Shown here: in pieces, positions 1 through 7,302 of the stretch
How positions within the stretch are numbered: position 1 is the stretch's first letter
How the letters are laid out: every line of letters begins with the position of its first letter
Assembly: GCA_947505055.1 (NCBI GenBank)
Contig: CANNLO010000146.1
Coordinates: forward strand, 1-11,018
DNA: 11,018 bases
Origin: Methylococcaceae bacterium
GTDB lineage: Bacteria > Pseudomonadota > Gammaproteobacteria > Methylococcales > Methylomonadaceae
Direction of reading: 5' to 3'
The notes under the pieces: generated by a model
Databases searched by the model: none
Told to the model about the DNA's origin: nothing
The model's input: only the letters and a program-made list of their open reading frames with translations
Position numbers and translations under genes: made by a program

Positions 1-322
1 GTACAGAGCCCTCTTCGACTACCCATTGACCATCATTGGCAAAAAAACGCTCTCGCAATTGTCGTGTACAGGCTACAGATTGAGGGTCAAAGTCAAAAGA
101 ATGTACTTCAGCACCTAAGCGACGCGCAGCCAAACTGAACAGTCCACTGCCCGACCCCATATCGAGGAATGTCTTACCAGACAGTGACTCCATGTTAAGC
201 ATACGTTTTAATGAATCCTCTGCCATGCCAATACGATCTTCATTTAACTCATTCAAAAAAAGCGCCCAATTGGCGCCAAATTCGAATCGTTCCCCACTAC
301 TTACTTCGTTCGCATGTTCCAC
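1..322 (-). CDS. SAM-dependent methyltransferase, class I (5' part; runs off the window)
   Basis: This is the first 107 codons of a gene that continues beyond base 1. It starts at GTG (322-320), because an in-frame TAA lies five codons upstream at 337-335 and no ATG occurs between. Seen: the segment FLDMGSGSGLFS (residues 52-63) is a class I methyltransferase motif I that binds S-adenosylmethionine, followed by HSFDFDP (74-80), whose acidic residues D77/D79 sit where the ribose-binding motif II is expected. The start overlaps the stop of the preceding glycosyltransferase gene by one base (TAGTG), which suggests coupled translation. By context it probably methylates a sugar or the growing glycan. 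The substrate cannot be deduced and the C-terminal half, which would help, is outside the window. Confidence 0.85.
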   Translation of the reverse strand, partial: MEHANEVSSGERFEFGANWALFLNELNEDRIGMAEDSLKRMLNMESLSGKTFLDMGSGSGLFSLAARRLGAEVHSFDFDPQSVACTRQLRERFFANDGQWVVEEGSV

Positions 323-1263
323 TATTTTTTTCTCTTAGAATGAAAAGTATTACCCATTGTTAGAATGTATTTATAAACACTCATGTGACTAAATATAAGC
401 CTAAAAACCGCTTTTGTTCGAATGTTTAGTCTGGCATTTTTTATACAAAAATTAAAATTTTTAATTGCACTTTCGTAGTCATAATGAATATAGCTATATT
501 TCCCACTTTCATATGCCGTAATGCAATCGAATGCATTTCTTTCATCTTTTGAAAACAAATGGATGAAATTTGATACGGCGCACTTCCATGGCAATGTCAT
601 GTCTCTATTTGAAATTCCTTGCTGATGTATCATATAGAAACCTAATACTCTATTGATATATAAAAAACCCTCAGAAATTTCAGCAATTTTCAACCAAGTA
701 TTGTAGTCCTCACTCGCTATCATTTCCGGATTTTCATCAATACCACCAACTTGATTAAGAAGTCTTTTTCGGATAACAACAGATGAGTTAGCAAGCAAAT
801 TCCCATTAACTAGCAAATCCATAAGCGCGGGACTTTGCATTTGTCTACTTTCAAGTATTTTCTTTTCCCGAAAAAATGACTTGCGCTCTCTTTCGATTAA
901 CAAATCATGATAAATTATATCAACTTCTGGGCGAATACAGTCAAAACAAACTTGAAGCTTATCAGTCGTCCACCAGTCATCAGAATCTAAAAATGCAACC
1001 CATTCACCCTTTGCTGCTTGTATTCCTGCATTTCTTGACGCGGCGATAACACCATTATTATGAATTTTTAAATACGTAATACGCGGGTCCGTATAGTCTG
1101 CCATCACCTCATCTGTGTTATCGGTCGAATGGTTGTCGATAACAATAGCTTCCCAATTTATAAAGGTTTGTTCGAGCACTGATTGCAGAGCACGGCTTAA
1201 ATATCTTGCGTGGTTATAAGTGGGAATCACCACGGAAACTAATGGGGTCAGTCTGTTATTCAT
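322..1263 (-). CDS. Glycosyltransferase family 2 (GT-A fold)
   Basis: A predicted 313-residue cytosolic or membrane-associated transferase that moves a sugar from a nucleotide-sugar donor to a lipid-linked glycan. Seen: the GT2 opening VSVVIPTYN (9-17), the nucleotide-binding VIDNHSTDNT (41-50), and the metal-binding DxD-type motif FLDSDDWW (91-98). Further on, GGIDE and SEDYNTWLKI provide the usual acceptor-side acidic ED motif. Start choice: the frame is open to a TTG at 1302, but ATG at 1263-1261 overlaps the stop of the upstream epimerase as ATGA and comes just before the first beta-strand, so it is preferred. The last base of the gene is shared with the GTG of the next methyltransferase. 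Donor and acceptor are unknown; its position after the CDP-sugar genes makes transfer of that sugar a reasonable guess only. Confidence 0.92.
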   Translation of the reverse strand: MNNRLTPLVSVVIPTYNHARYLSRALQSVLEQTFINWEAIVIDNHSTDNTDEVMADYTDPRITYLKIHNNGVIAASRNAGIQAAKGEWVAFLDSDDWWTTDKLQVCFDCIRPEVDIIYHDLLIERERKSFFREKKILESRQMQSPALMDLLVNGNLLANSSVVIRKRLLNQVGGIDENPEMIASEDYNTWLKIAEISEGFLYINRVLGFYMIHQQGISNRDMTLPWKCAVSNFIHLFSKDERNAFDCITAYESGKYSYIHYDYESAIKNFNFCIKNARLNIRTKAVFRLIFSHMSVYKYILTMGNTFHSKRKK

Positions 1264-2225
1264 GTAACGTGGCTTTGTTTTTGAGTGAATGTTAATTGGC
1301 AAAATCGTAATAACCTATCAATTTCCGCTACGTTGTCTAGGCCTTTGTAACCAATACCCAACGAGTTTAAATGGTTGGTACTATAAGTTAGGGTAGGATG
1401 CTGCTCATCTACTCCACCTTTTTTGTGCTGTAACTCTGGCTCAAAGCCTAAAACTGTGGTGCAACGTTGTTGAATTAACTGCGCCATTGCTTTCACCGAT
1501 TGTGACACGCCTGATCCCACATTAAAGACGTCAGCTTGCTTAAGTTCACTATGACCAATTACAATGCGCTCAGTCACTTGGCAAACTTCAGTCAAACTAA
1601 TAAAATCTCGTTGTTGCAGCCCACTGGTTTGCATAACTAATTTATGCGTTTCTACTGCCTGCTTACATAAATCATTTACCAGTAGCATCCAGCAATTCAC
1701 ATCCTTGTGCATCGGAGCACCAAAGGCATTAGATAGACGTAACACGATGCCCTGAAGCTTCCCAAGATTGCCCGCACTTAGCACTGCACCCTCACCGGCA
1801 AGATGAGAGGTAGCATAAGGATGGATACTACTCAGGCAAGTTTCTTCAGTAATGATACCGACTAGCGGATTAGCATAAACATGTGCGGTGGATAGGTAAA
1901 TAAACTTTCTTACACTCGCTCGGCTTGCTGCGGCCACCAAACGCGCTGTTGCAAAACCGTTAAAGGCTAAAGCAGCTACTGGATCAGCAGCACAATCTTG
2001 CGCATTCATACCCGCAGCATGAATAATTACATCAACAGCATCACATTTGCACTCAAGTGCTTTCTCATCATCCCACGAGATTTGCGCTACTTCTGCCAGC
2101 GGCAACCAATCCGGGCAGCTAATTGAATGACGTGTGCCCAGTATGATCTGATGCCCAGCTTCAGCTAAATGTTTAGCAATACGCCCACCAACAAAACCAA
2201 AACCACCCGTAATAAGTATACGCAT
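1260..2225 (-). CDS. NAD(P)-dependent sugar epimerase/4-ketoreductase (extended SDR) with YxxxH
   Basis: A 321-residue extended short-chain dehydrogenase. Seen: the N-terminal dinucleotide-binding motif TGGFGFVGG (6-14), the IIHAAG strand (67-72), the active-site serine region YLSTAHVY (110-117), and SGLQQRDF further on. The last resembles a stretch I recall in CDP-paratose synthase (RfbS), a 4-ketoreductase of CDP-sugars. Directly downstream of rfbF and in the same transcript, it most likely performs the final reduction or an epimerisation of CDP-4-keto-6-deoxyhexose. Odd: the catalytic YxxxK motif reads YATSH (137-141), so the lysine is replaced by histidine; the codon is CAT, two bases away from a lysine codon. 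Its ATG lies 17 bases after the rfbF stop, and its TGA overlaps the next ATG as ATGA. The SDR family is certain; the exact reaction is not. Confidence 0.9.
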   Translation of the reverse strand: MRILITGGFGFVGGRIAKHLAEAGHQIILGTRHSISCPDWLPLAEVAQISWDDEKALECKCDAVDVIIHAAGMNAQDCAADPVAALAFNGFATARLVAAASRASVRKFIYLSTAHVYANPLVGIITEETCLSSIHPYATSHLAGEGAVLSAGNLGKLQGIVLRLSNAFGAPMHKDVNCWMLLVNDLCKQAVETHKLVMQTSGLQQRDFISLTEVCQVTERIVIGHSELKQADVFNVGSGVSQSVKAMAQLIQQRCTTVLGFEPELQHKKGGVDEQHPTLTYSTNHLNSLGIGYKGLDNVAEIDRLLRFCQLTFTQKQSHVT

Positions 2226-2242
2226 AGTAATCTTATGCTAAG

Positions 2243-3004
2243 TTAAACTGCCCACGGTGCACCTTTAGACCAAAGTGACTCCAACAATTCATGGTCGCGT
2301 TTAGTATCCATGCAATGCCAAAAACCATCATGACGGTAGGCCATCAACTCCCCCGCTTGAGTAGCTTGCTCCAAAGGCTCACGTTCCAGCAGCGTACTAT
2401 CACCGGCAATTAAGTCAAAAAATGCCGGCTCAAATACAAAATAACCACCATTAATCCAGCCATCATGCATCTGCGGTTTTTCTTGAAAGCTCACCACATG
2501 CGGACCATCCATTTCAAGCTCGCCAAAGCGGGCTGCTGGACGAACCGCAGATACCGTAACCATTTTGCCGTGGCTACGATGGAATGCTAACAATGCATCT
2601 AAGTCAATATCAGCAACGCCATCGCCGTAGGTCAACATACATGTCTCATTGCCAATGAACGATTGCATGCGCTTAACACGACCGCCCGTCATAGAAGAGT
2701 CGCCGGTATTCACCAAGGTGACTTTCCAGTCAACTGGGTCAATTTGATGTGACGTTACACTTCCAGAAGTAAGATCTACAGTAAAGTCGGCATTTAACGC
2801 ACGGTAATTAAGAAAATATTCTTTAATTACTTCTGCCTTATAACCCAAGGCCACATAAAAATCTTTATGCCCAAAGCGCGCATAAGTTTGCATAATATGC
2901 CAAAGAATGGGCTTACCGCCCACTGGCACCATTGGCTTAGGAATCACATCTGTGTATTCAGCCAACCGTGTACCAAAACCACCAGCCAATAGAATTACTT
3001 TCAT
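2243..3004 (-). CDS. rfbF: Glucose-1-phosphate cytidylyltransferase
   Basis: Makes CDP-glucose and pyrophosphate from CTP and glucose-1-phosphate, the entry step to CDP-linked deoxysugars. Seen: the nucleotidyltransferase signature LAGGFGTRL (6-14) with PKPM (22-25), the substrate-binding segment VGGKPILWHIM (28-38), and the metal-binding YGDGVADID (126-134) with D128 and D132. At 253 residues it has the normal length for RfbF/DdhA. GGFGTRLAEYT and the long match to the CDP-glucose type, together with rfbG in the same transcript, favour cytidylyl over thymidylyl transfer. It begins 3 bases after the stop of the cupin gene and is followed after 17 bases by the SDR gene. The open reading frame looks intact and the motifs complete. 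Confidence 0.96.
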   Translation of the reverse strand: MKVILLAGGFGTRLAEYTDVIPKPMVPVGGKPILWHIMQTYARFGHKDFYVALGYKAEVIKEYFLNYRALNADFTVDLTSGSVTSHQIDPVDWKVTLVNTGDSSMTGGRVKRMQSFIGNETCMLTYGDGVADIDLDALLAFHRSHGKMVTVSAVRPAARFGELEMDGPHVVSFQEKPQMHDGWINGGYFVFEPAFFDLIAGDSTLLEREPLEQATQAGELMAYRHDGFWHCMDTKRDHELLESLWSKGAPWAV

Positions 3005-3007
3005 TAA

Positions 3008-3436
3008 TTAATTCCAATCATAATTGATATCCGTTAGTAGTAGGCGCTCTACTTCATTTGGATCATGAGCAATGCTAGCAATGTTAAGTACCAAGCTTTG
3101 CTGTGCATTTAATCCTTGAAAACCAAACCAGATGCCTGGTGGCACGGTGATGCGTGCGTAGCGATTTTCACCAATCTCCTCAACCCGAAATTCTTCGGCG
3201 CCATTAGCATTAAGGGAACGAAATACAAATCGTACTTGCCCCACTGGTACCACTACATTCATCGTCATCTGTGTATGACGCTTCCAAGCCTTGATTGCAC
3301 CGGCAGACACCCAAGAAAAATAAGCCTCTCCAAAACCTGTATAACCAGCATCAGTTTGCTTCATAGCATGCAACACATCGCCGCCAGCTATTTCAATCTG
3401 TCGCAATGGCGTTATCAAAATATCGGCAAGCTTCAT
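3008..3436 (-). CDS. RmlC-like cupin, putative CDP-4-keto-6-deoxyglucose epimerase
   Basis: A 142-residue single-domain cupin related to dTDP-4-dehydrorhamnose 3,5-epimerase but shorter than true RmlC (about 180 residues). Seen: the barrel segments IKAWKRHTQMTMNVVVPVG (48-66), with histidine H54 in the position of an RmlC active-site histidine, then VPPGIWFGF (98-106), LVLNIASIAHDP (116-127) and the C-terminal NYDW. Between rfbG and rfbF, its likely substrate is the 4-keto sugar made by RfbG. Odd: RmlC has FAHGF and a catalytic tyrosine near here, whereas this protein has W/F and an asparagine (N118), so full 3,5-epimerase chemistry is doubtful. Start: ATG at 3436-3434 overlaps the rfbG stop as ATGA; a TTG at 3445 is possible but less likely. 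A 3-epimerase, or another reaction, remains open. Confidence 0.85.
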   Translation of the reverse strand: MKLADILITPLRQIEIAGGDVLHAMKQTDAGYTGFGEAYFSWVSAGAIKAWKRHTQMTMNVVVPVGQVRFVFRSLNANGAEEFRVEEIGENRYARITVPPGIWFGFQGLNAQQSLVLNIASIAHDPNEVERLLLTDINYDWN

Positions 3437-4545
3437 TGCGCCCAAGCCAAGCCGTTTTGTTTGGCAATTGCTGTATATGCAGCAATCTGCGCATTAGTGG
3501 TTGTGGTAATTTTTGCTGGCTGTTGGTAATAAGCTCGATACCATTCCGCTGTCATACGTACAGTATCTTCAAAACCCATAACCGCATGCCACTGTAAATA
3601 GTGAAGGGACTTATCACAGTTGAGTTTAAGTAAGCCTGACTCGTAAGGACCCGCTACCGATGCCGACACATCCTGCCAGCGCACTTGTTCCCAATGTAAA
3701 GCCATCTGCTGAACCAGCTCTAAAACACTATGATTTTGTTGGGCTTGTGGTCCAAAATTGAAGGGTTCACCATGCAATTCAGGTCGCCGAGACAAAGCAA
3801 TCGCCAAACTTAAATAGCCACTCAAGGGCTCTAGTACATGTTGCCAAGGGCGAGTTGAATGCGGATTACGCAGCTCCACCAAATTGTCAGTTGACCATGC
3901 CTTAACACAATCAGGTACGATACGATCTGCCGCCCAGTCTCCGCCACCGATCACATTGCCTGCTCGCGCTGAAGCAATACGAATTTTACTACTTGCTTTG
4001 GGAAAATAAGATTTTATATGTGAGCGTATTGCTAACTCAGCAGCGCCTTTTGATGCGCTGTAAGGATCTGGACCACCCATTGCATCAGTTTCACGGTAGC
4101 CCCAGACCCATTCAACATTATCATAACATTTGTCGCTGGTGATAATCACTGCGGCACATGGTTTTTTTAATTTTCGCAATGCATCAAGCACATGAATAGT
4201 TCCAATTACATTAGTTTGCCATGTTTCTAATGGATCATCATAAGATCGTCGCACTAACGCCTGCGCAGCTAGATGAAAAACAAAATCTGGTTGAGTTGCA
4301 ACAACAACTTTTTCTAAAGCCAAAGAATTCCTGATATCAATACGAAAATCTGCTATATCCTCTGACAAATGTGCCGCAAAAAAATGTGAGGGTTCCGTTG
4401 GCGGGTCAAGTGAAACACCAACTACTTTAGCCCCCAATAGCTTCAACCATGCGGTTAGCCAAGAACCTTTAAAGCCAGTATGGCCTGTAATAAGAACAGT
4501 TTTATTTAGAAATCCGCAAAAGCATGAAGTGTTCTCAGCATTCAT
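3433..4545 (-). CDS. rfbG: CDP-glucose 4,6-dehydratase
   Basis: Converts CDP-D-glucose to CDP-4-keto-6-deoxy-D-glucose using a bound NAD+ that is recycled within the reaction. Seen in the 370-residue product: the nucleotide-binding TGHTGFKGSWL (20-30), characteristic of this dehydratase group, then FHLAAQALVRRSY (90-102), the active-site TSDKCY (136-141) and the catalytic pair in YSASKG (Y162, K166). Arginine-rich RNPHSTRPWQHVLEP in the C-terminal half is also typical of RfbG/DdhB. Length is normal (about 360). It starts at an ATG 7 bases after the stop of the preceding methyltransferase gene and ends in an ATGA overlap with the cupin. With rfbF it defines a CDP-deoxysugar pathway. All key residues seem present. 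Confidence 0.96.
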   Translation of the reverse strand: MNAENTSCFCGFLNKTVLITGHTGFKGSWLTAWLKLLGAKVVGVSLDPPTEPSHFFAAHLSEDIADFRIDIRNSLALEKVVVATQPDFVFHLAAQALVRRSYDDPLETWQTNVIGTIHVLDALRKLKKPCAAVIITSDKCYDNVEWVWGYRETDAMGGPDPYSASKGAAELAIRSHIKSYFPKASSKIRIASARAGNVIGGGDWAADRIVPDCVKAWSTDNLVELRNPHSTRPWQHVLEPLSGYLSLAIALSRRPELHGEPFNFGPQAQQNHSVLELVQQMALHWEQVRWQDVSASVAGPYESGLLKLNCDKSLHYLQWHAVMGFEDTVRMTAEWYRAYYQQPAKITTTTNAQIAAYTAIAKQNGLAWAQ

Positions 4546-4552
4546 TTTAATG

Positions 4553-5281
4553 CTAACCCTTCTTCAGAAGAAATGTGAATCCAGAAGCAAACTGATTAGG
4601 AAAACGTCGAACAAGAAAATTCCTAAACGAATGGAACAAATTAAAACGGGACAAGAATGGAATTGCTTGAAAATGGTAGCTTAAATCAAGAACGAGTGAG
4701 AAATTATGCTTTGAAAGGATATCCAACGAATCGTAATATTCATAAAACCTTATATGAGGAAAGGACCAACGACTTTCATCTTTAAAGAAATGAAATGTAT
4801 CAATATCGTTAGTTAATAAAAATTTTAACCGCCCCATTAAAGGGAAATGATTTGGGACATGAAGCAGCAGTAGGCCGTCTTTCTTAAGGACACGGCTAAT
4901 TTCAGACAATGCATGCAAAGGGCTAATTAGGTGCTCAAATACATCCTTACAAACTACCAGATCGAAGCTATCTGCAACTCCAGGTAGTGAGCAAGTATTA
5001 AGGTCGGCGACGATGGATACTGCCTTATAACCTCTTTGAATAGCGCGATCAGTGAACCCCTGCTGGCCATCAACCCCATAAACATCTTTGCATCCTGCCA
5101 ATATTAGAGGTTTTAGAAACAATCCAGTCCCACATCCGACATCTAATACCTTAGCATCCTTTACTTCAATTTGACATAATACATCTCTGAGTACAGGTGT
5201 AAAATAATTATTTTCTTCCGAGAGTTGATCTATTTCTTCAAAATACTTAGCTGCAAAATGCACATTTTTATCATTTGTCAT
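4553..5281 (-). CDS. SAM-dependent methyltransferase, class I (UbiE/Coq3-like)
   Basis: A 242-residue class I methyltransferase. Seen: motif I VLDVGCGTGLFL (45-56), motif II VYGVDGQQG with its acidic residue, the later strand SFDLVVCKDVFEHL, and the GLLLLHVPN strand typical of small-molecule methyltransferases of the Methyltransf_11/23 type. The C-terminal part, rich in aromatic residues, has no close pattern I recognise and may set specificity. It lies 12 bases after the stop of the family 4 glycosyltransferase and 7 bases before rfbG, so it is in the same transcript. The likely role is O-methylation of a sugar, either free as nucleotide sugar or in the glycan; a chain-terminating methyltransferase is an alternative. 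No obvious ribosome binding site precedes the ATG. Confidence 0.88.
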   Translation of the reverse strand: MTNDKNVHFAAKYFEEIDQLSEENNYFTPVLRDVLCQIEVKDAKVLDVGCGTGLFLKPLILAGCKDVYGVDGQQGFTDRAIQRGYKAVSIVADLNTCSLPGVADSFDLVVCKDVFEHLISPLHALSEISRVLKKDGLLLLHVPNHFPLMGRLKFLLTNDIDTFHFFKDESRWSFPHIRFYEYYDSLDILSKHNFSLVLDLSYHFQAIPFLSRFNLFHSFRNFLVRRFPNQFASGFTFLLKKG

Positions 5282-5293
5282 AATCGAGAGATA

Positions 5294-6511
5294 TCATAAT
5301 TCATTTTTAATTATCAAAGAGTATTGCTTCGTCATATTTAAAGCCATAAATTTCCTTTCAAACATGAGACGTCCATTTAGGCCAAGATTCGACGCTAGGA
5401 ATGAATCACCTAAAATTCTTTTTATTGCATTAGAAAATTCCACTGGATCATCTTTGGAACAAACATATCCCGCATTGCTATTTCCAAGCACTTCCGGCAT
5501 ACCCCCTACATCAGTTGTCACCACTGGTACACTAAATGCCATAGCTTCAATAATTGTAAGACCAAAAGACTCATATTCCTGTGATGGCACAACTAGCACA
5601 CTAGCTCCAGCAATTAATTCAGCTGTTTTTGTCGTAAAATCTCCTAGTTGCACATTATCCTCAAGCTTTAACCTAACAATCTCATCAGCAACAAGTTTTT
5701 TTTCACTGAGCTTTCCATGTCCGAAAATATTCAACTTAATTTCTGGGAAATCCTTTACAACTTCAACAAAGGCTTGAAGAAGAAATCCATGTCCCTTCCT
5801 AGCTTCATAGGTTGCAAGCATCAAGCAATATTTAGGTTGTTTTTTTAGATTAATTTTCAACAAGGGGACTGGGTCCTCGATGCCGTTATGAATATATAAA
5901 GATTTCTTACAAGCTCTAAAAGCAAATCTTTCGTTCAATGAATCAATACAGTTCTTAGAAACACTAATGATTCTAGACGAGGATCTCAAAACCATTGCAT
6001 CAATACAATTCTCAAAAAACCTATAGCGCAAAGGAGGTTCTGTTGTTGAATTATGAAAGTTCATAACTGCCAAGGTTCTTTTTCCAGCCAACCGCCAAGC
6101 AATTATTGCAGAACGTCCCAACAAGCTAGCAGGATAGCCTCCATTAACTACCATTAATCGCTCATAATCACTCCGTCTAAAAAATATTAATAGCGAAAAA
6201 ACATACCACGGGAAAAGTATTGGATATTGCAAAAGTTGTGGCGCTAGTCCAAAAAATGCCCTAACTGGTAAATATAAAAATCCCTTTATATCCTGATGGC
6301 CTCGAGCAATTGAACTAGAAAATAGACGATAATATTTTTTAATATTTAATGGCCGTTTAGTTTTTTGAATAATTGTCTCAAGCCCAGGATGCGACCCATT
6401 GCAAACTAATGTAAGCTCATCTCTTGCGTCTGGCCAGGTATTGATTAGATTTATTAGAAAAGTGTCTAATCCACCTTTGTAATAATTTTCCGTGAAAAAA
6501 CAAATTTTCAT
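5294..6511 (-). CDS. Glycosyltransferase family 4 (GT-B fold)
   Basis: A 405-residue retaining-type glycosyltransferase. Seen: an N-terminal domain opening with KICFFTENYYKGGLDTFL, where the GG loop (13-14) contacts donor and acceptor. The C-terminal domain has MLATYEARKGHGFLLQAF and LNIFGHG, and then the diagnostic E-x7-E motif ESFGLTIIE (E314, E322) followed by AMAFSVPVVTTDVGGMPE, which binds the nucleotide-sugar. A hydrophobic stretch near residues 95-115 (ILFPWYVFSLLIFF) may anchor it to the inner membrane face. The start ATG overlaps the stop of the upstream methyltransferase as ATGA. The sugar transferred is not deducible. The flanking genes suggest that it adds one residue of the repeat unit on the cytosolic side. 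Confidence 0.93.
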   Translation of the reverse strand: MKICFFTENYYKGGLDTFLINLINTWPDARDELTLVCNGSHPGLETIIQKTKRPLNIKKYYRLFSSSIARGHQDIKGFLYLPVRAFFGLAPQLLQYPILFPWYVFSLLIFFRRSDYERLMVVNGGYPASLLGRSAIIAWRLAGKRTLAVMNFHNSTTEPPLRYRFFENCIDAMVLRSSSRIISVSKNCIDSLNERFAFRACKKSLYIHNGIEDPVPLLKINLKKQPKYCLMLATYEARKGHGFLLQAFVEVVKDFPEIKLNIFGHGKLSEKKLVADEIVRLKLEDNVQLGDFTTKTAELIAGASVLVVPSQEYESFGLTIIEAMAFSVPVVTTDVGGMPEVLGNSNAGYVCSKDDPVEFSNAIKRILGDSFLASNLGLNGRLMFERKFMALNMTKQYSLIIKNEL

Positions 6512-7269
6512 TTCTTAAAAACTTTACGCAAATCGGGCAAGATTGATTCAATCTGTGCTTTTGTCCATAACGTCAGCGTCATTCGTGGATGTGGCGGCAA
6601 GCAGTCTTCAATTTCCCATAAAAAATCACGAGGGAAATTAAATGGGTATAAAAGAAGGTTTAGAGATCTCCAATCACCCGTAACAATATCTAAATTTACA
6701 TGCCGGTCATTTGTTATGCAATTTGTAGTTAATAAGTATTTAATATTTGACGATGCAAATTGCTCTAACGATAAATAGATATCGTGATTCGAAAGATGAA
6801 AAAATACTGCCCGACACAACCAAACATCAGAAGTTGGAAAATCATCACTCGTTATATCAAATTTAGTAAAGCTAATCCTTTTATTTGCAAATTTGCTTTT
6901 ATTAGCCATGACAATACCACTTACAATATCCCCTCCAAGATAATTAAACTTTGCGTTTTCTAGAAGATGTTGCATCCAATGCATGTCGCCACAAGGGGCA
7001 TCAAAAACTGATTTGATGCCTAAGTTCTCAAACATAACAGGCATTTTATTTCTTATATTTGCAGTTTGTTCGAGAGTCGACCCTGGGCCTGATAAGCTTT
7101 CGCCAGATCCCCAATAATTTCGACTCCATATGCTGGTAAAAACATTTTCTTTTGAAGCTAATTTAAATAAAAATTTTTCATGAAACACTCGATTCAGCTT
7201 GTATTTCATTCCAAGCAATAGATTTTGTAAATATTTTAAATAAAATATCATGCTTTTATACTTTTCCAT
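6508..7269 (-). CDS. SAM-dependent methyltransferase, class I
   Basis: A 253-residue protein with a class I methyltransferase core. Seen: motif I in SVFDAPCGDMHWM (87-99), where the usual G-x-G is replaced by A-P-C-G-D, followed by YLGGDIV, whose aspartate (114) would bind the SAM ribose. Next come FDITSDDFP and WLCRAVFFHLS, matching the strand-4 region. The N-terminal 45 residues are basic and hydrophobic and could associate with membrane. Start: an in-frame ATG at 7281 exists, but the ATG at 7269 is preceded by GAGAGG four bases upstream, so the shorter form is chosen. The stop overlaps the glycosyltransferase start as ATGA. Similar proteins occur in polysaccharide loci; the substrate is unknown. 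This stretch is clearly more AT-rich than the rfb genes. Confidence 0.8.
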   Translation of the reverse strand: MEKYKSMIFYLKYLQNLLLGMKYKLNRVFHEKFLFKLASKENVFTSIWSRNYWGSGESLSGPGSTLEQTANIRNKMPVMFENLGIKSVFDAPCGDMHWMQHLLENAKFNYLGGDIVSGIVMANKSKFANKRISFTKFDITSDDFPTSDVWLCRAVFFHLSNHDIYLSLEQFASSNIKYLLTTNCITNDRHVNLDIVTGDWRSLNLLLYPFNFPRDFLWEIEDCLPPHPRMTLTLWTKAQIESILPDLRKVFKK

Positions 7270-7273
7270 TAAA

Positions 7274-7279
7274 CCTCTC
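7274..7279 (-). promoter_or_regulatory. Ribosome binding site that decides the start at 7269
   Basis: Read on the minus strand, GAGAGG lies four bases before ATG 7269-7267 and overlaps the alternative ATG at 7281-7279, which itself has only AT-rich sequence before it. This is one of the few clear Shine-Dalgarno-like sequences on the minus strand; most of the other genes seem to rely on overlap or close coupling. Confidence 0.55.
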
Positions 7280-7302
7280 ATTGATCGTTATTATATATAA
7301 AT

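Noticed and set aside
1264..1302. Longer start (TTG 1302) for the family 2 glycosyltransferase
   Set aside because: The added residues are not part of the GT2 domain, and ATG 1263 makes an ATGA overlap like other junctions in the locus.
3116..3529. Plus-strand open frame of 137 codons
   Set aside because: It is antisense to the cupin and the end of rfbG, both well supported; no recognisable motif and no ribosome binding site.
5364..5777. Plus-strand open frame of 137 codons
   Set aside because: It lies entirely opposite the C-terminal domain of the family 4 glycosyltransferase, whose motifs are strong. Its translation is low-complexity (Ser/Thr rich) with no family pattern.
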